A DNA stretch of 64,000 nt, from positions 5,373,989 to 5,437,988 of the forward strand of contig NW_021167079.1 of the NCBI RefSeq assembly GCF_003711515.1, given 5' to 3'. Origin of the DNA: Sodiomyces alkalinus F11. Taxonomy: Eukaryota > Ascomycota > Sordariomycetes > Glomerellales > Plectosphaerellaceae. Of the stretch, positions 47,000 through 59,900 are shown one piece after another. Below the pieces are notes generated by a model. The model was not told the DNA's origin, made no database searches, and worked only from the letters and a program-made list of their open reading frames with translations. The translations under genes and the position numbers were made by a program. Position 1 is the first letter of the stretch, and every line of letters begins with the position of its first letter.

Positions 47000-49900
47000 C
47001 TTTGTCTTATCGATGAACAGAGTTGATGGGACAGGCGAGAGTGATATTCGTTTATGCTCAAAGAACCTCAGGTTTGGAACGGTCTGAGAAAGAAGGTGTA
47101 ATGGATAGAAGATGGTAGTAGATATTAGTATCGCTGGCAATAAAGGTGACAGTCGGCAGATAGGTGGAAGGAAGGTGGGCAAGGAGGTACGTCGTACAGT
47201 ATGTACGAAGTACGTTGTATCGGAATGAGTGGAGAGGCTGGGCCTCGATCAAAAGCCAAGAGCTTCTTTCCCAAACGCTCCCAGTAGTGAGTTCCCATTC
47301 CCCTTTCTACGGTGGGCCAAAGGGAAAGAATAAGGGCAATAATACCAGGTAAGGAAACGGGGTGGTTTGGCATGTATACGAAGTACGTTGTGCATAAGGT
47401 ACGAAGTATTCGTCCATTCGAGGGGACGCGGAGAATGAGGACACAAAAGTACGAAGTATATACGTATGTACCTGGCAAGCGGAGGGCATTTCGTACGATG
47501 ACTTGCTGTGGGGGGACATTGGCGATGTGGATTGTCAATGAGTACGTTGTAGGCAATTAATTATCCGCCTGACGAGTCCTTGCAGGTTACGCAGGCCACG
47601 CAGGGTCAGGGCCAGGGACGTACGAAGCAATATCCCGTTGTCGGTAGCGCATCTCTGCGCATGCCTGGTCACCCATGGGTACGGGAAAGGGTGTGTGTGA
47701 TCTAGTCGATGTGGGTGTGAATTCGTCTGCCTGGTGCGTCATACGGCCCGAAGAGGGATCCCATTGCGGATGTAAAATGTGGTATGTACTCGAGCCGATG
47801 AGGATCCCTTGCTGGGCTCCCGCCTTTTTGGGCAGTCTTGGCTCCAGGCGCAGTGTCACAGGCCTGTACGGACTACCTCCGGGGCGTGGGACCGGCTGTG
47901 ATAGTGCGTGGGGTGGGTGGGGTGAGTGGGGCGACCTAACGGAATGAATCGTGGGCACGGTATTGAATCCGTTGCTACCTTGATTGGACAAGTCAAGGGT
48001 GTGAGTTGTTCAAGGATGGGCGGGTAATTGGAAAAGGAAAAGAACATGGATGGAATTCGGTGTGGGTGGGTCTCGACAATAAGTGGAAGGCCCTACCTTT
48101 GCTGTGCTCCTGTCCATGTGCGAAGAGGTACATACAATATACATATCTGACTGCAGGGGTGTTTAGTACGCAGACAAGGGGTGGTGTTACCATGGAACCC
48201 GCGGAGATCAGCTAGGTACATAGTTCAATATAGGCCAAATGGTGGCAAAGGTAGGGCGGTTCAGGGCGCCAGAGGGGTAGGGATAATGATGACCACCTCG
48301 AGACCCTGGGCGCTAAGTTACCACCGCCAACAGGCTTGGGACGTGTGTGGAAAATAAGGATAAGCATTGCATTTCGCCTTGATCTCTTGTTCCGGCACAG
48401 AATCATGACCATGGAGTGCTGCTTTAAAGAAAGTCAGGCAGGCTAGTAGTCTAAGGACTTTAGTCACGTCACATACAGGTCTTTCACTCCTATCAGCCTC
48501 TCTCTCTATACTCATCTTGTCCATACCTAGCCCATAGCAATAATAAAGGGGCTATGTCATGAGTGTGAGATTGTGATGAACGGGGACCCTGGGAAGGACA
48601 TTTCGGCCGTCGCAAGGGCGTGTAATTAAGTACCGTTATACAACGTATTTACTCAGTCTTAATACCAAGCTACTGGAATGGGACGGTTCATCGGGACTCG
48701 GCGGCCAAACAAGGATCAGGGTCCCCAGGAGGCTGTTTCGAACCCACCCACCGAAAATGTCAGTGATGAAGTGCGAACTGTACGTACCCCCCCACAACTC
48801 GAAGTGGTCAAGTCTCCACCATGCGAACTTTCAGCGTTGGATATCGTACATATGTATGGAAAGGAACACGCTAATCCCGGGGGAGCAGATTTGGGACCAA
48901 CGACTAGTACGTTGTACTCCGTACCGAGTCCATAAGCAGTAATTACATAGGTACCTACTTTCGTATGTGAGTCATGGTGGTCGCCCCGTTGTTGCACGTA
49001 TATACGAAGGGGTAAGATATCTATGTACAATATATTCCTAGGAGAACCTATCCTTTGCATTTGTCCGTCGTACTCAGTATGTATCGTTGGGCTTATACAT
49101 CTCGGTCTATACCTTAGGTAGGTAGGTAAGGTAGGCAGCTCTATACGTTCCATTTCATGGCTTCGTCTTCGTTCTTAAGAGCTCAGAGTATTGTACAGGT
49201 ATGCATTATACGTAAGCGGCCCTTGTCTAGACCTTCCTCGCAGGCATGTCGAGGTGCCAATTCGTGATCCGAAGCATTAACCTTTCCTTGATAGGGCCTC
49301 GGCCGAACAACACTAGATACATAGGTGTAATGTACTGCTATATCGTTGTAGGTCTTCCTTATGTTTCTTGGATATACGTCGTTATGGATACCAAGTAGGT
49401 TTACATATGATGGTGCTATACGAATACCTACCCGGGAGGGGAGTTTATAGGTTAGAGCTTAAACAGAGACTTTTGCTCTGACTAGAGCCAGGACAGAGAA
49501 ATTTCTGTTGATATGACGTTCTAAGACTGTCGACAGATTGACCAGTTATCGGGCTCTGTCCTATACCCCCCTAAACCCGGGTAGATTTTATCAAACTTGC
49601 CCTGTCTAACACTGGCACAGGGGCATTCTGCATCGATCCATACTCCGTACAAACGGCAGGTTCCTTACGTGTAGAAAAATAGAATAAAACAAGGAACGGG
49701 CTGCAAGAGAAGTACATACTCGACTGTTTCTCCGTGTACCCAATACGTAGTGAAGGTGGGGCGAAGAACAGGTGATCGAGTAAGGAGGCAAAAGGAGGTG
49801 CTGACGACGAGTGAGCTGCTAAGTACACGGGGTACGAATGCAGATCCTGAACCGCGGGTGGTGAGAAATATAGGGAAGTTCGGAGATAGCCTCTTGATTC

Positions 49901-50400
49901 TTTCATCGTACGAATAATTACTTGGTCATATACAACGTACACATCGTCATGGTCGGCCTCTAGTGCTTTCTTTCGGACTTATACATACCTACGTTGTACA
50001 CTATCCGACGTTCATTGCACGATAAGGGAACCGATCCCTGACTGCCTCGCGCAGCGTTTTCATCGGGTTGGGTGGTATTATGCATGTGTACCTTGTATAC
50101 CTAGGTACACATGAAAATTTGAGAAGCAGATAGGTATCGTCGCATCCACCACACCGGCACCGATGCAATGCACCGCCTTCGTCGACATTCCCAGACTTAT
50201 GTACTGAGTATTTTCATCGCATATTTATGCACTCACTCTTTCTGTCGCTAACCAGGAGGATTTCGCAAGGCGGTCAAGCCTGATCCTGTCGGCGATCCAG
50301 CCACATGATCGGAGAGGGGATTTTGCCGGAACACAGTTAGTCCATCAGTAAGGTAAGGTCTACAACGTATATGAATATCGGGAGCCACACCTAAGTATGT

Positions 50401-50439
50401 GCTCCGTACTTCCTCCATACCAAGTACGAAGTACGGAGC
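50401..50439. repeat. Perfect 12-bp inverted repeat
   Basis: GCTCCGTACTTC at 50401-50412 and its exact reverse complement GAAGTACGGAGC at 50428-50439 are separated by 15 bp. Confidence 0.9.
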
Positions 50440-52304
50440 AGAAATCTGTATCTGGAAGACCATGCACAGCTCGCAAAAAATGGGTAAATGAGCGCACAGG
50501 GGCGATTACCAGGACTGGAAGAAAGCCAACAGTAGGCCCCACGTACCGGACACCTGAGACACAGGCTGTTTGGGCGCTAGGTGCTGACACCCGCTTGGTC
50601 ATTGGTCAGTTGGGCGGAATAGCCCTGTGTAAGAGTCGGTCATGTGTTATGGACGCTAATGCTCCCCCATACGCTTTATATTGCCGATATATACTGATTA
50701 CAGGAAAGGTATATAAGGCACGTACCTATAATAGATAAGAGCAAGACAGTTTTTATCAAAATATATACATTCGGTACCATACAACGTATATATCAGGACA
50801 AGTCCAGCCTATCTTAGTAATCATAGGTTGTGGTGATGGTTGGGGTTTAGGCCCTTGAACAAAGAAATAAAGGGATACTAACGGACTACGAAGTAATTAT
50901 ATTAGGGTGGCAGTATCTTGTCAAGTCCTGGGTGGGGAGGGGCAGGTGAGTCAGGTTAGTGAAGGCAAGGTATTGATATTATTCGTACCAAGTATGTATA
51001 TATGTTTCCCCTCCAGGTTCGTAGGTGATGGGTAAGTATATAGGTATGTAAGGTAATTACAATGTAGGTGCTTCTTGTTTCCGACTCGGGAAGAGTGTCA
51101 CTACATACCTTTACCGTGTCTTAGGTCCTGACCGTGGTGCCTAGTCCGATTGGATGCTCGGCTTTACGAGCGGTATGTGCCTTATAGCGGGCTCTACCCC
51201 TGCGACAAATGCATTCTACCGTTGTAAGGTGCCTAACATACAATGTATTATTTGGTCAACTCCTTCCCCTGACGCACGACCAGTCCTTTGTACGCACATG
51301 CCGAGAAATGTGCTAGAGGTGTACGTTGTAAATAATGCGCATTCTTGCTTCTTTTGGCTCCTCTCTGGGTACGACTCAGCAAATAGGCCCGGGGGAGGGA
51401 GGGGAGGGGGGTCATTCCCTCTATTCTTTTTATTTCTTTCCTGTTCTGTTCTTTTCTTTTCTTTCTATCCGTACCCTTTTTATTGTCCGTGTCAGACAAG
51501 TCCGACAATCTTATTATAGGACCTGATACGGATAACGGATATAAGAGTCCCTAATCTCTTGCGTAGTACGTGAAGTTACGCCTCTACGTGTACTGGAGAC
51601 CACTGATCGTCCACCGTGGATGGTTATGGTTTTGCAGTAGGTAATTAATGCAAGAATTCTGGTTAGGCACTTCCATGCATAGAAGTACCAAATTCAAGTC
51701 TCCCGCCTCGTAATCCGCCCTTCATCCGTATCCGTATGTACACTACAACGTACTATTCTCGACTACCTTAGATACCGGTACGTACCTATGTAGGTATCCG
51801 CCCGACCAGCCCAACAGTAATAGGCCAATAATAATTCCAATGATCAACTTCTTGTCGCCTTATAACATTTGCCATGCACAGAGCACGGGCGTCCTAGTAC
51901 GATTAGCGAGTCTAGATCCTGACCAAGAAGGCAATAAGTGGCTTCCGTTTGTTGACATGATTTCGTCTGTCAAACCGCAGTTCCGCGTTTCCCACTTCAT
52001 TGTTCCCCAATTTGCAATTCGAGCGTGCCAAGCCGCCTCTTAACTTTTTGAACATACTAATAGATGTCAAAGTTGTCGCATATCGTTTCTGGAGCGCTCT
52101 GTCTTGTTATCGTAAGACGGAGTGAATCTTGGTGGAACCGAACTCTACGAATAGCAAGTACCTGACCTCACGAAGCAATTATGTACTCGCCGATTCGACG
52201 CGGTCAGACCCTTAAGAGATTCGGGCCTGAGACGTCATTCTTTGTGAGTCGCCTGTCCATTCGTTTGAGAAGGGGACTGAAACAACTAGCTAGATATCCC
52301 TCTT

Positions 52305-52305
52305 C

Positions 52306-52339
<34 letters not shown>
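52305..52339. repeat. (CTTT)n microsatellite
   Basis: About eight to nine tetranucleotide units, followed by a run of C. Confidence 0.92.
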
Positions 52340-53985
52340 CCCCCCCCGGTCGTGCGACAACTGGGGCATGAGGCAAGGGATCATCGTGTCTTCATTCCCC
52401 TCACATACGGTTCAGTCACGAGACACAAACTGAACACACCTTTCCCTCCCTCCCAGAAAAAGTAACGACTACACGCCCACCAGGATCGAAAGGCTTCTGT
52501 GTCCTACCTACCTATTCGTACAAGGCACAGCTGGTTGGTGGTGGGTGCTCCGACCGCACATTATGATTATACATATGGGTTAGCCTTCCGTGCGTTCCCC
52601 GCGAGAGGAGTTGAAGTGACTGTGTATACGTACTACCACACTATAGCAGGGAGAGAGTAAGAAAAAGAAAATGGAGAGTTTGCTCTCTCCTCCGCGGCCG
52701 ACTCGGTGCAACCTTGGTAAAACCGGTGCCATGGGCCCGAGACCCGTCGACCAACCAGTTATTTACGAATAGTGCTCCTTGCTGGGCCAATCGAACAGGT
52801 ATACTTTGTAGATATGGAGATCTCTTGTTCCCTGATCAACCGACAAGCCCAGGGACGAAAAGCGATAGAGGATGATACCGATACTAGATAATTATGCGGC
52901 CTTCTTGTCTACGCTGCGCCGATATGTCGTCATGTGGACGCGACATGGCTTTACTCAGGGGAGGGGAACACCCCGACCATCCTGAGGGCTTCAGGTGTGA
53001 TCGGGAGGGGCCACCACTTTCTTTACGTGTAGCGGACGATTCTTGGCGAAAGTTGGCGAAGGACGCTGAATGAATGAAGTTGCCAAGCAAGAAGCTCCCC
53101 GCTCCTCAGGGACGCAGTGATTTCCCCGGAGTGATGGATGAATGGACTGATGGATGTGTCCCATCCATCCTTTCGTCCAGATTCGCAGGCCACGAAGCCT
53201 CGTTGCGTCTTGCGTCTCCAGGATCGTTTCCCCTGCCACCAAGCGTCGTTTGTCTGACGACACCCAGCAAGTTGCATGTATGGCTTGCAGCGCGGATTGG
53301 ACGAAATCCTTCCGTACGGAGTCTTCTCTTCGGTGGTAAGGGTACTCGTACTGAATTACAATGTACATATTACCCCTTCAACAGAAGAAGGTGGTATTAT
53401 GTGCGGGCGCGATCGTCTGTTTTTGAAGTATTCACGTCCCACCTGTGGAGTTGAAAGCTCTTTTCAGGCGTGACGAACGAATATGGCTCAGAGTTGGAAG
53501 CTTCAGCATGGGCATATCTTTCCGGTTCCCGTTTTCGATTCACCGCCCAAGTCTTAGTGTACAACGTACATAAATTACGGAGTAGGTGCGGACAGCAACG
53601 TACAGCGGCGACGGAGACTGGAAGACCGACCCGGTCTACTTCGAACACGTCGCATGCCATCGTCGAGACCGGAGGGAATTGAAATGCGTCTGTACCCACC
53701 GACATCCTAAACCCGCTTTGCCTCGCCCATCCGTACTTCTTACAACGTACTTCGTACTTGGCCCATTCCCGCATACATATTGGCAGACAAACATAAAACA
53801 TCACATTGGCCGGCTAATGCAGCACGAAGTATCTCGCTCAGAACGGTCAGACATGTCGTTGTTCTGGGCAGACCTGGGGCGACCGGGGTTAGTTGGCAAT
53901 AGATTATATGTACTACCTTATCTTAAGGTAAGGTATGTATGCCATGATTACCACAATCCCCCGTGTTCCTCTAATTCCTAGGTAC

Positions 53986-54003
53986 CTACTTCGTACGAAG
54001 TAG
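53986..54003. repeat. Perfect 18-bp palindrome
   Basis: CTACTTCGTACGAAGTAG is its own reverse complement. It is the strongest single copy of the TACTTCGTA motif family. Confidence 0.95.
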
Positions 54004-54521
54004 TTCCGGCAACGTGGCGCATGCGCCGACTTGGAAACCGACCTCGTCATGCAACGGATTCACCTCCACGTCCGATCCATGGCATGAGGATTGATCAAGA
54101 TTGGACCATGGGCCAGCCACTTGTCGACCTGAACGAGTTCTTCCTCCCACTCGTGGAGTCGTGCCGTCGCCTTTACCGCCCCGGTTTCTATCCACCCCCC
54201 CTTCACCCTTACAAAGTTCCAACGCACAAGCCAAAGGGTAGGATGCGGGCCCTGTCAGCACCAGCGCTGCGTTATTAGGGGATAAAGAGGTTAGAAGCCT
54301 TAGGTAAGCTACCAAAGGTACCTTGGCTGGCGCCTTGTTGGTTCGGTCACGCCCAGGCAGTCCGTGTACCTTATACAACGTACGAAGTACACTGTACATA
54401 CCTAATCCCATCAGGACCCCTCCCTCCTCTATGCAGGGCCTTGTCTAAGGTAGCTGCGGGACCTGGTTGTTGTCATGCTATCTCGTTTTTCCTTCCTGGC
54501 TTGTTCCAGGCTTCTTTTTAA

Positions 54522-54617
54522 GGGGGGTGGGGGGGGGGGGATATGAAAAAAAGAACGAAAAGAAAAAGAAGAAAAAAAAGGGGGGGTTTTCTTTCTTTTC
54601 TTTTCTTTTCTTTTTTT
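54522..54617. repeat. G-run followed by imperfect purine/pyrimidine hairpin
   Basis: A G-run (54522-54540) is followed by a GA-rich purine tract (about 54546-54587, ending in seven G) and a CT-rich pyrimidine tract (54588-54617) that is roughly its reverse complement. Confidence 0.8.
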
Positions 54618-54663
54618 GGGAGAGGCTGGCCAACACTCCATAATTAGTATACTGACATGTTAA

Positions 54664-56048
54664 TTATTTGGCCCCCGATCCGCTCGCCTCGGGCTGAGTC
54701 CTGTGGAGGCTAATTGCTACGGACCTCCATGTCTCTTGCGAGACCACGAAACCCCTCGGCGTTGGACCTTGAGGGTTGGCTAAATCGGCAGCGAATCGCA
54801 GCACATCTCGGGCCTCCCACCGGCCAGGATGGCCTATAAGACCATAGAGGACGCCTGCAATGAACGTGTCTCCTGCGCCTACGGTAAGTGTACTGTTGAG
54901 GAGATATGTATGGTCAGGCGACAACGAATGGGACAGGCCTAGTTAAGAAGGAAAAGGAAAGGGGGGCGAAAAGCCTACAACATACAACTGTACTCGACGA
55001 TCTTGATGCAGCCACTTTGTGCCGGGCAGTACACGTATTGGACGCACGCCCCGTCGTGGAGAGACAGGCATGCAGCCCCGGCAGCACCCCGTCAGCGCGT
55101 TGTCTCCCTTCAAAAACCCTCACATGCCGAGAAAGCAACCCTGTAGCCTGCAGTCAGGGGAGACGGGGGGGTCAAGACAAATGCCCGCTGACCACCCCCC
55201 TTCTTCGCCACCCAGTCGGAGACCGTTAAGGGGTTTTTGTCTTTTCGACAGGAAACGACTCACGCTCGCGACAGCTTCTCCCCTCTTAGACAGGCCTCGG
55301 CTGAGGTGTACCCGCAATCCCTTATGGCGGTAAAAAAGAAAAACGAAAATAAAAAAAAATTGTTTCAGTCAACAGGCAGGCGCAGCCAGCCAGCCAGGAC
55401 AATCAGGGAGGTTTTGGGGTAGGGGGTTTGAGTCACTCACCTCAGCCCAGGACCTGGAGTAGAACACGACATCGGCCTCGGCGGCCAATTCCCGCAACCC
55501 CGCCCGGCCAGGTTTCTCTATCTCCACGCTGACGCGGACGTTCTCGCCGAACACACTTCGTAGCACACGCATGCACTGGACTGTAACGTCCGGTATGCGG
55601 CCTTGGAAGTGCCACCACCAGTTGTCCCCGGCGCTTGTGGTGGTGGTGGTGGTGGTGGTGGTGGTGCTGCTGCTGCTGCTGTCGTCGTCCTCGTCCTCGT
55701 CGTCGTCTATGCTGCTGCCGCCATGACCAACTTGTCGTCGTCCCCGCGCCATGGGCTCGGCCACTGTCGCAAACTCCTCCAACGTCATCTCGGGGAGCTC
55801 GTTATGGTTCACTATCGTCCGGCTCCCCGTCGCCGCGCTGCGTAGGCTTCTCGGTATAAGCAGTGCTTGAAGTCGATGGGAGGTGGCGAGAGGTTGTCGC
55901 CGCGGTTATCTGCGGACCCGGAAGGCTGCGGACTGAAGGATTCTATAACCTGGGATGTTGCGCTGGCGTCTCTCGGGCAGGTAGCGGCGAGATCAGATGG
56001 AAAAGGAAAGCTCGGTCGGCGAGGAAGACTTTGACCTGAGACGCTCAA
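54664..56048 (-). pseudogene. Broken ketohexokinase-like (pfkB/ribokinase family) gene
   Basis: Minus-strand fragments appear in family order: FKHCLYREAY (about 55840-55873), TIVNHNELPEMTLEEF (55770-55820), DVVFYSRSWAE (55445-55475), GYTSAEACLRGEKLSRA (about 55260-55310), ACVQYVYCPAQSGCIKIVEY (about 55010-55070), and VGAGDTFIAGVLYGL with the catalytic Asp (54830-54880). Splice signals survive, but the frame breaks at least three times: between CLYREAY and TIVNHN, where several codons also seem missing; at the start of the GYTSAE exon; and within the exon before VQYVYCPA. The usual N-terminal substrate-binding part was not found. A Thr/Ser/Asp repeat lies inside. There is no RIP signature. Assembly errors could explain single shifts but hardly all of them. 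Confidence 0.6.
55636..55707 (-). repeat. Trinucleotide repeats inside the ketohexokinase-like relic
   Basis: Runs of ACC, AGC and GAC (coding-strand view) would encode Thr, Ser and Asp tracts in a place where kinases of this family are not expected to have them. Confidence 0.85.
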
Positions 56049-56904
56049 GTCCGACGACGAGGCGAGAGTAAACTAAGTGAGCAACTCCATAATGTGGATG
56101 GATATCTTATCCTTCCCGGACGGAACTGGAATGCACGGAATTAAGGAGGTTTTACCTCAGAATGTGTCCAGGTAGCACGCCCCGACTAGGATGATATGCT
56201 CCATTATGGCCAGGTCTTGTCTTGCCTTCGACTCTGCTTCCCACCGTAGTTATATCCGTATCCCTAACGCGATCGTACTGAAACTGCGGAGTATCACAGA
56301 ATACTTCGTAATTACGTGATGGAAGACCTAAATAGTAAACCTGAGCTGAGCAGCTTTGAACAGACTTGAACCGGTAAAGGTCGGTTCATTAGGTATTTGT
56401 TTTGTCACCTATTGGTCTAAGATACATTGGATTAAGATACCCGCAATATGGTAATATGGTAACATACGTACGAAGTATATATCGTGGACGAAGTACGAGA
56501 CCGAGTACCTCAGTGCAAAGTCAAGGTCAAAGTTATTAACGACGGCAACTGGTTGGCTTTGGCTAACGGAGTACGGGGGAGGAGGCAAAGTTGACGAACA
56601 GCTAATGACTGTTACTACTAAACATATCTCAGGCCATCCCTCCACCCTGTACTTCATTTTCATAGCCCTCGACATTCAGGTATTCAAATCAATATCATCT
56701 ATAAAGATTCGAGGGAAATCGAGGGGGTCATTTTCGAAAAAGTATCTCTATCTGTAGTTGAATACTATGCAGACATTGGAAAGAAAAGTTATATGGATTA
56801 GCAGAGTTAATGGAAAGAATATCATGAAAAAGAAAGTGTAGGGGATGGGATAAACCGAAAAAAGAAAGAACGAGAAGCCTCGGTCAGCATCTTCCAAACC
56901 TTGC
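56049..56904. other. Intergenic, no supported gene
   Basis: These 856 bp lie between the kinase relic and the peroxidase stop codon. ACGTACGAAGTATAT near 56465-56480 and further GAAGTACG motifs are present. Open frames are short. Confidence 0.55.
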
Positions 56905-59900
56905 CTATGATCCCATGTCCGTGTCCGCGTCCGTATCCTCATCTCGCCCATACACCGACAACCTATTCGAGTTGCCACAGAACTCATCCCCAGCCCCAGA
57001 GCACGTCATGCTGCACTCCTCCTCGTCCACCTCGTCGGATTCCTCGTGAATCTCGTCGCCGCAGAAGCACTCCCGCCCGTACTCGGTACCAAAGTACGCA
57101 AACCCGTCACAGAACTCGGCGCAGGCCTCGTTGGACATGTCATCCGACGCCGTTGCTGACCCGTTTAACGCCCTCGCACCCGCGGCAACGGGCTCAGTCC
57201 GGCATCCCACCCAGACAAAGTCGCCCGCAAAAGGCGGCTGCCGCGGTTCCGGATCGGGTTCCTCGGAGGGCATGTCGTCGTTGCGATACAGCGTGAGACG
57301 GTTTGGTCCGCCGCAGTACTCGGACGGGTTGCCGGAGCAGAGCATGGGACACTCCGAGAGCGGGGCCGGGAGAGAAGTGTCGTGCAGGCTGTTCCCGCAG
57401 AAGCACTCGGCGCTATATTGCGTGCCGAAGTAGCGGTATCCTTCGCAGAACTCGGCGCAGGCGTCCAGCGTCATCTCCGTGCCAGAAGCGTATGAGGGCC
57501 CGCCAAGCGCGCGCGCGCCGGTGCCTTCTGTCTGGCAGCCAACAAGTATGTAGGGGGAGACGGTGGGCCGGTGAGACGGGCTTGCTTCTGTAGTGGTGGT
57601 GGTGGAGGTGGTGATGGTGAGCGACGATGGCGGCTCTTGTGTGCTGCTGGCGGATGCCCACGACGAAATTTCTGTGGGTGTGGGAACGATGATGGATGGA
57701 GCGTTGTTCGCGCGGTAAAGCTCGAGTCGGTTGCCAGCGCCACAGTACTGGAATGGGTTCCCTGCGCACGTCATTCCGCACTCTTCTAACGGTGCTGGCT
57801 CGCTGGATGAATGAACCGAGTCGCCGCAGTAGCCTTCATTAGATGACATTGTTAGCCGCAACCTCCGCATAACGAATGTTCGGGGTAAAAAGGAAAGGGA
57901 TGAATGCTAGGCATCAAAACGTACACTCTCGGCCGTATTCCGCGCCAAAGTAAGCAAAGTCCGAGCAGAAATCGGCACACATATCGAGCGTCATGTCATC
58001 GTCAGCTAGCGCCGCCCCCCCAAGAGCCCGGACTCCGACACCCTCAGTCTGGCAACCGACGTGTACATAGTTGGACACTGTCGGCAGACGGGCCAGCGTT
58101 TCGGTGGGAGTCGGAGCGGAGCTCGTGCTGCTGGCGCTGCTGGCGCTGCTGGCGCTGGTGCTGGTGCTGGTGCTGCTAGTGCTGCTGCTACGGATTGCTG
58201 TTGTGGAGTAGAGCTCCAGCCTGTTACCAGCACCACAGTATTGGGTGCTGTCTCCGCCGCAAACCATATTGCATTCGCCAAGCGGCGCGGACGAACTGGA
58301 GCCGTGAAGAGAGTTGCCGCAGTAGCATTCCCGCCCGTACTCGGTGCCCCAATAGTCAAACCCGGCGCAGTTGGCCATGCAGCTTTCCAAGGTCATCGAG
58401 TCGTAGGCGAAGCTCGCGCCGTTGAGCGCGCGAGCTCCGTCACCCTCAGTCCAACAGGAGACGAGCCTGTACTCGCCTATGAACTCTCTATGGTGGAGCG
58501 ACACGGTCGGGACGGTACTTGAGATCGTCGAAGAGGGGATGCTGGATTCCATGGAACTCGACAGTGGCGCGGAACTCGCTTCGGAGCTGGGCGACTCGGA
58601 GGAAACGGGCAGCTCAGAGGAAACGGGCAGCTCAGAGGAAACGGGCAGCTCAGAGGAAACGGGCAGCTCAGAGGAAACGGCCAGCTCGGATGAAGTGCTG
58701 ACATCGCGGGACACGATGGACGATTCACTGCTGACGGTCGGCTCGGAAGAAACGCTGGTAGCACTCGACACACCGGACGATTCGGTGCTGACCGGGGTCT
58801 GCGACGACGACGATGTGGGAGAGGGAGTAGGAGTAGTGCATAAGCCTGTCGCAGGGAACGGCTGGCACGCACCCCCAAGGATGTTGGCCTTTTTGAAAGA
58901 ATCCACAAGAGCCGACGAGCCCTCTCCGCTGATGATGTCGAAATCGGCCTCGACGCTACGGCCTCCCGGGATCGTCGTGCTTGCCGAGAAGAGAGTGTAG
59001 CTTCCGACACAGGGGCCCTTGGTGAGCTCGAGCGTCATGCTGTTCAGGGCCGGCACGACGCTCCCCGTCTGCGGGGTCTTGTAGTAAACGACGGCTTTGA
59101 CGGGTATGTCCGCACGGTCGTTTCGAATGGCTGCGCTCAGGGTGGTTGTGCCGGAGGTGGCCAGGAGACAGCTTTGGTACCGCTGGAGGAAGACGCCGTC
59201 TTGCAACGGATAGCCGTTGCCGTTGTTGTCCACGAGGAGGCTGGACCCGTCTGTCCTGCGAATGGTGACGGTGAAGGACGAGATGCCCGAGGAGACGGGC
59301 AACTGCTGTGCGATGGGGAACCAGGCAAAGGTGTCGTCGAACCCTCTGCCAACGCCCTGAACAGAGAGGTGGAGGCTGCAAGGTCCTGATCCGCAGTCGG
59401 ATCCTCCATTTCGGTTTTTGTAATTGATCGTCAAGCCCTGGATGGTGGACAGAGGCATGTCGGTGGTCCGAACGCGGATGAGTCCGGTGAAGTCCAAGCC
59501 ACCGAGTTGCGGAGAAAGCGTAAGCTGTAGCTGGACAGGCTTCACCAGATACGGGGTGATGGGCTCACTCAGGGTGACACCTGGGGGCACGGTGTCGATC
59601 ATCTTCTGCAGAACAGTTCTACATGTATCACCGAAGTTGGACGCGCCAGCCATGGCGGATATCGTTGCGTTGGCGTCAGAGCTGAAGACCTTGAAGTCCG
59701 AGTGCCTGTTGATGCTGCGCGAGGGGCCCACGACGAGGGGATTCTGCGTCGTGCCGTTCAGATACTCGGTGACAAGCTTGTCGTCGAATACGGCGACGCT
59801 CGAGTCGAACGAGGCGTGATCGTTGGGCGTCGTGCCCGGAGGCACAATATCCGGGAATTGGGAAGCATGGACGCCGCCGAGGGTATGGCCACATGCTGTC

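Larger units (their letters stand above)
47000..54663. other. 7.7 kb gene-free region rich in short palindromes
   Basis: No frame here has a recognisable domain or supported splicing. The region is dotted with GTACGAAGTAC, TACAACGTAC, GTACTCCGTAC and CCTTAGGTAGG motifs (for example 47195-47215, 47371-47410, 48908-48930, 49112-49134, 50401-50439, 53736-53758, 53986-54003, 54373-54392). A (CTTT)n run and G-rich and purine runs are also present. It is not RIP-mutated like the neighbouring transposon. Confidence 0.6.
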
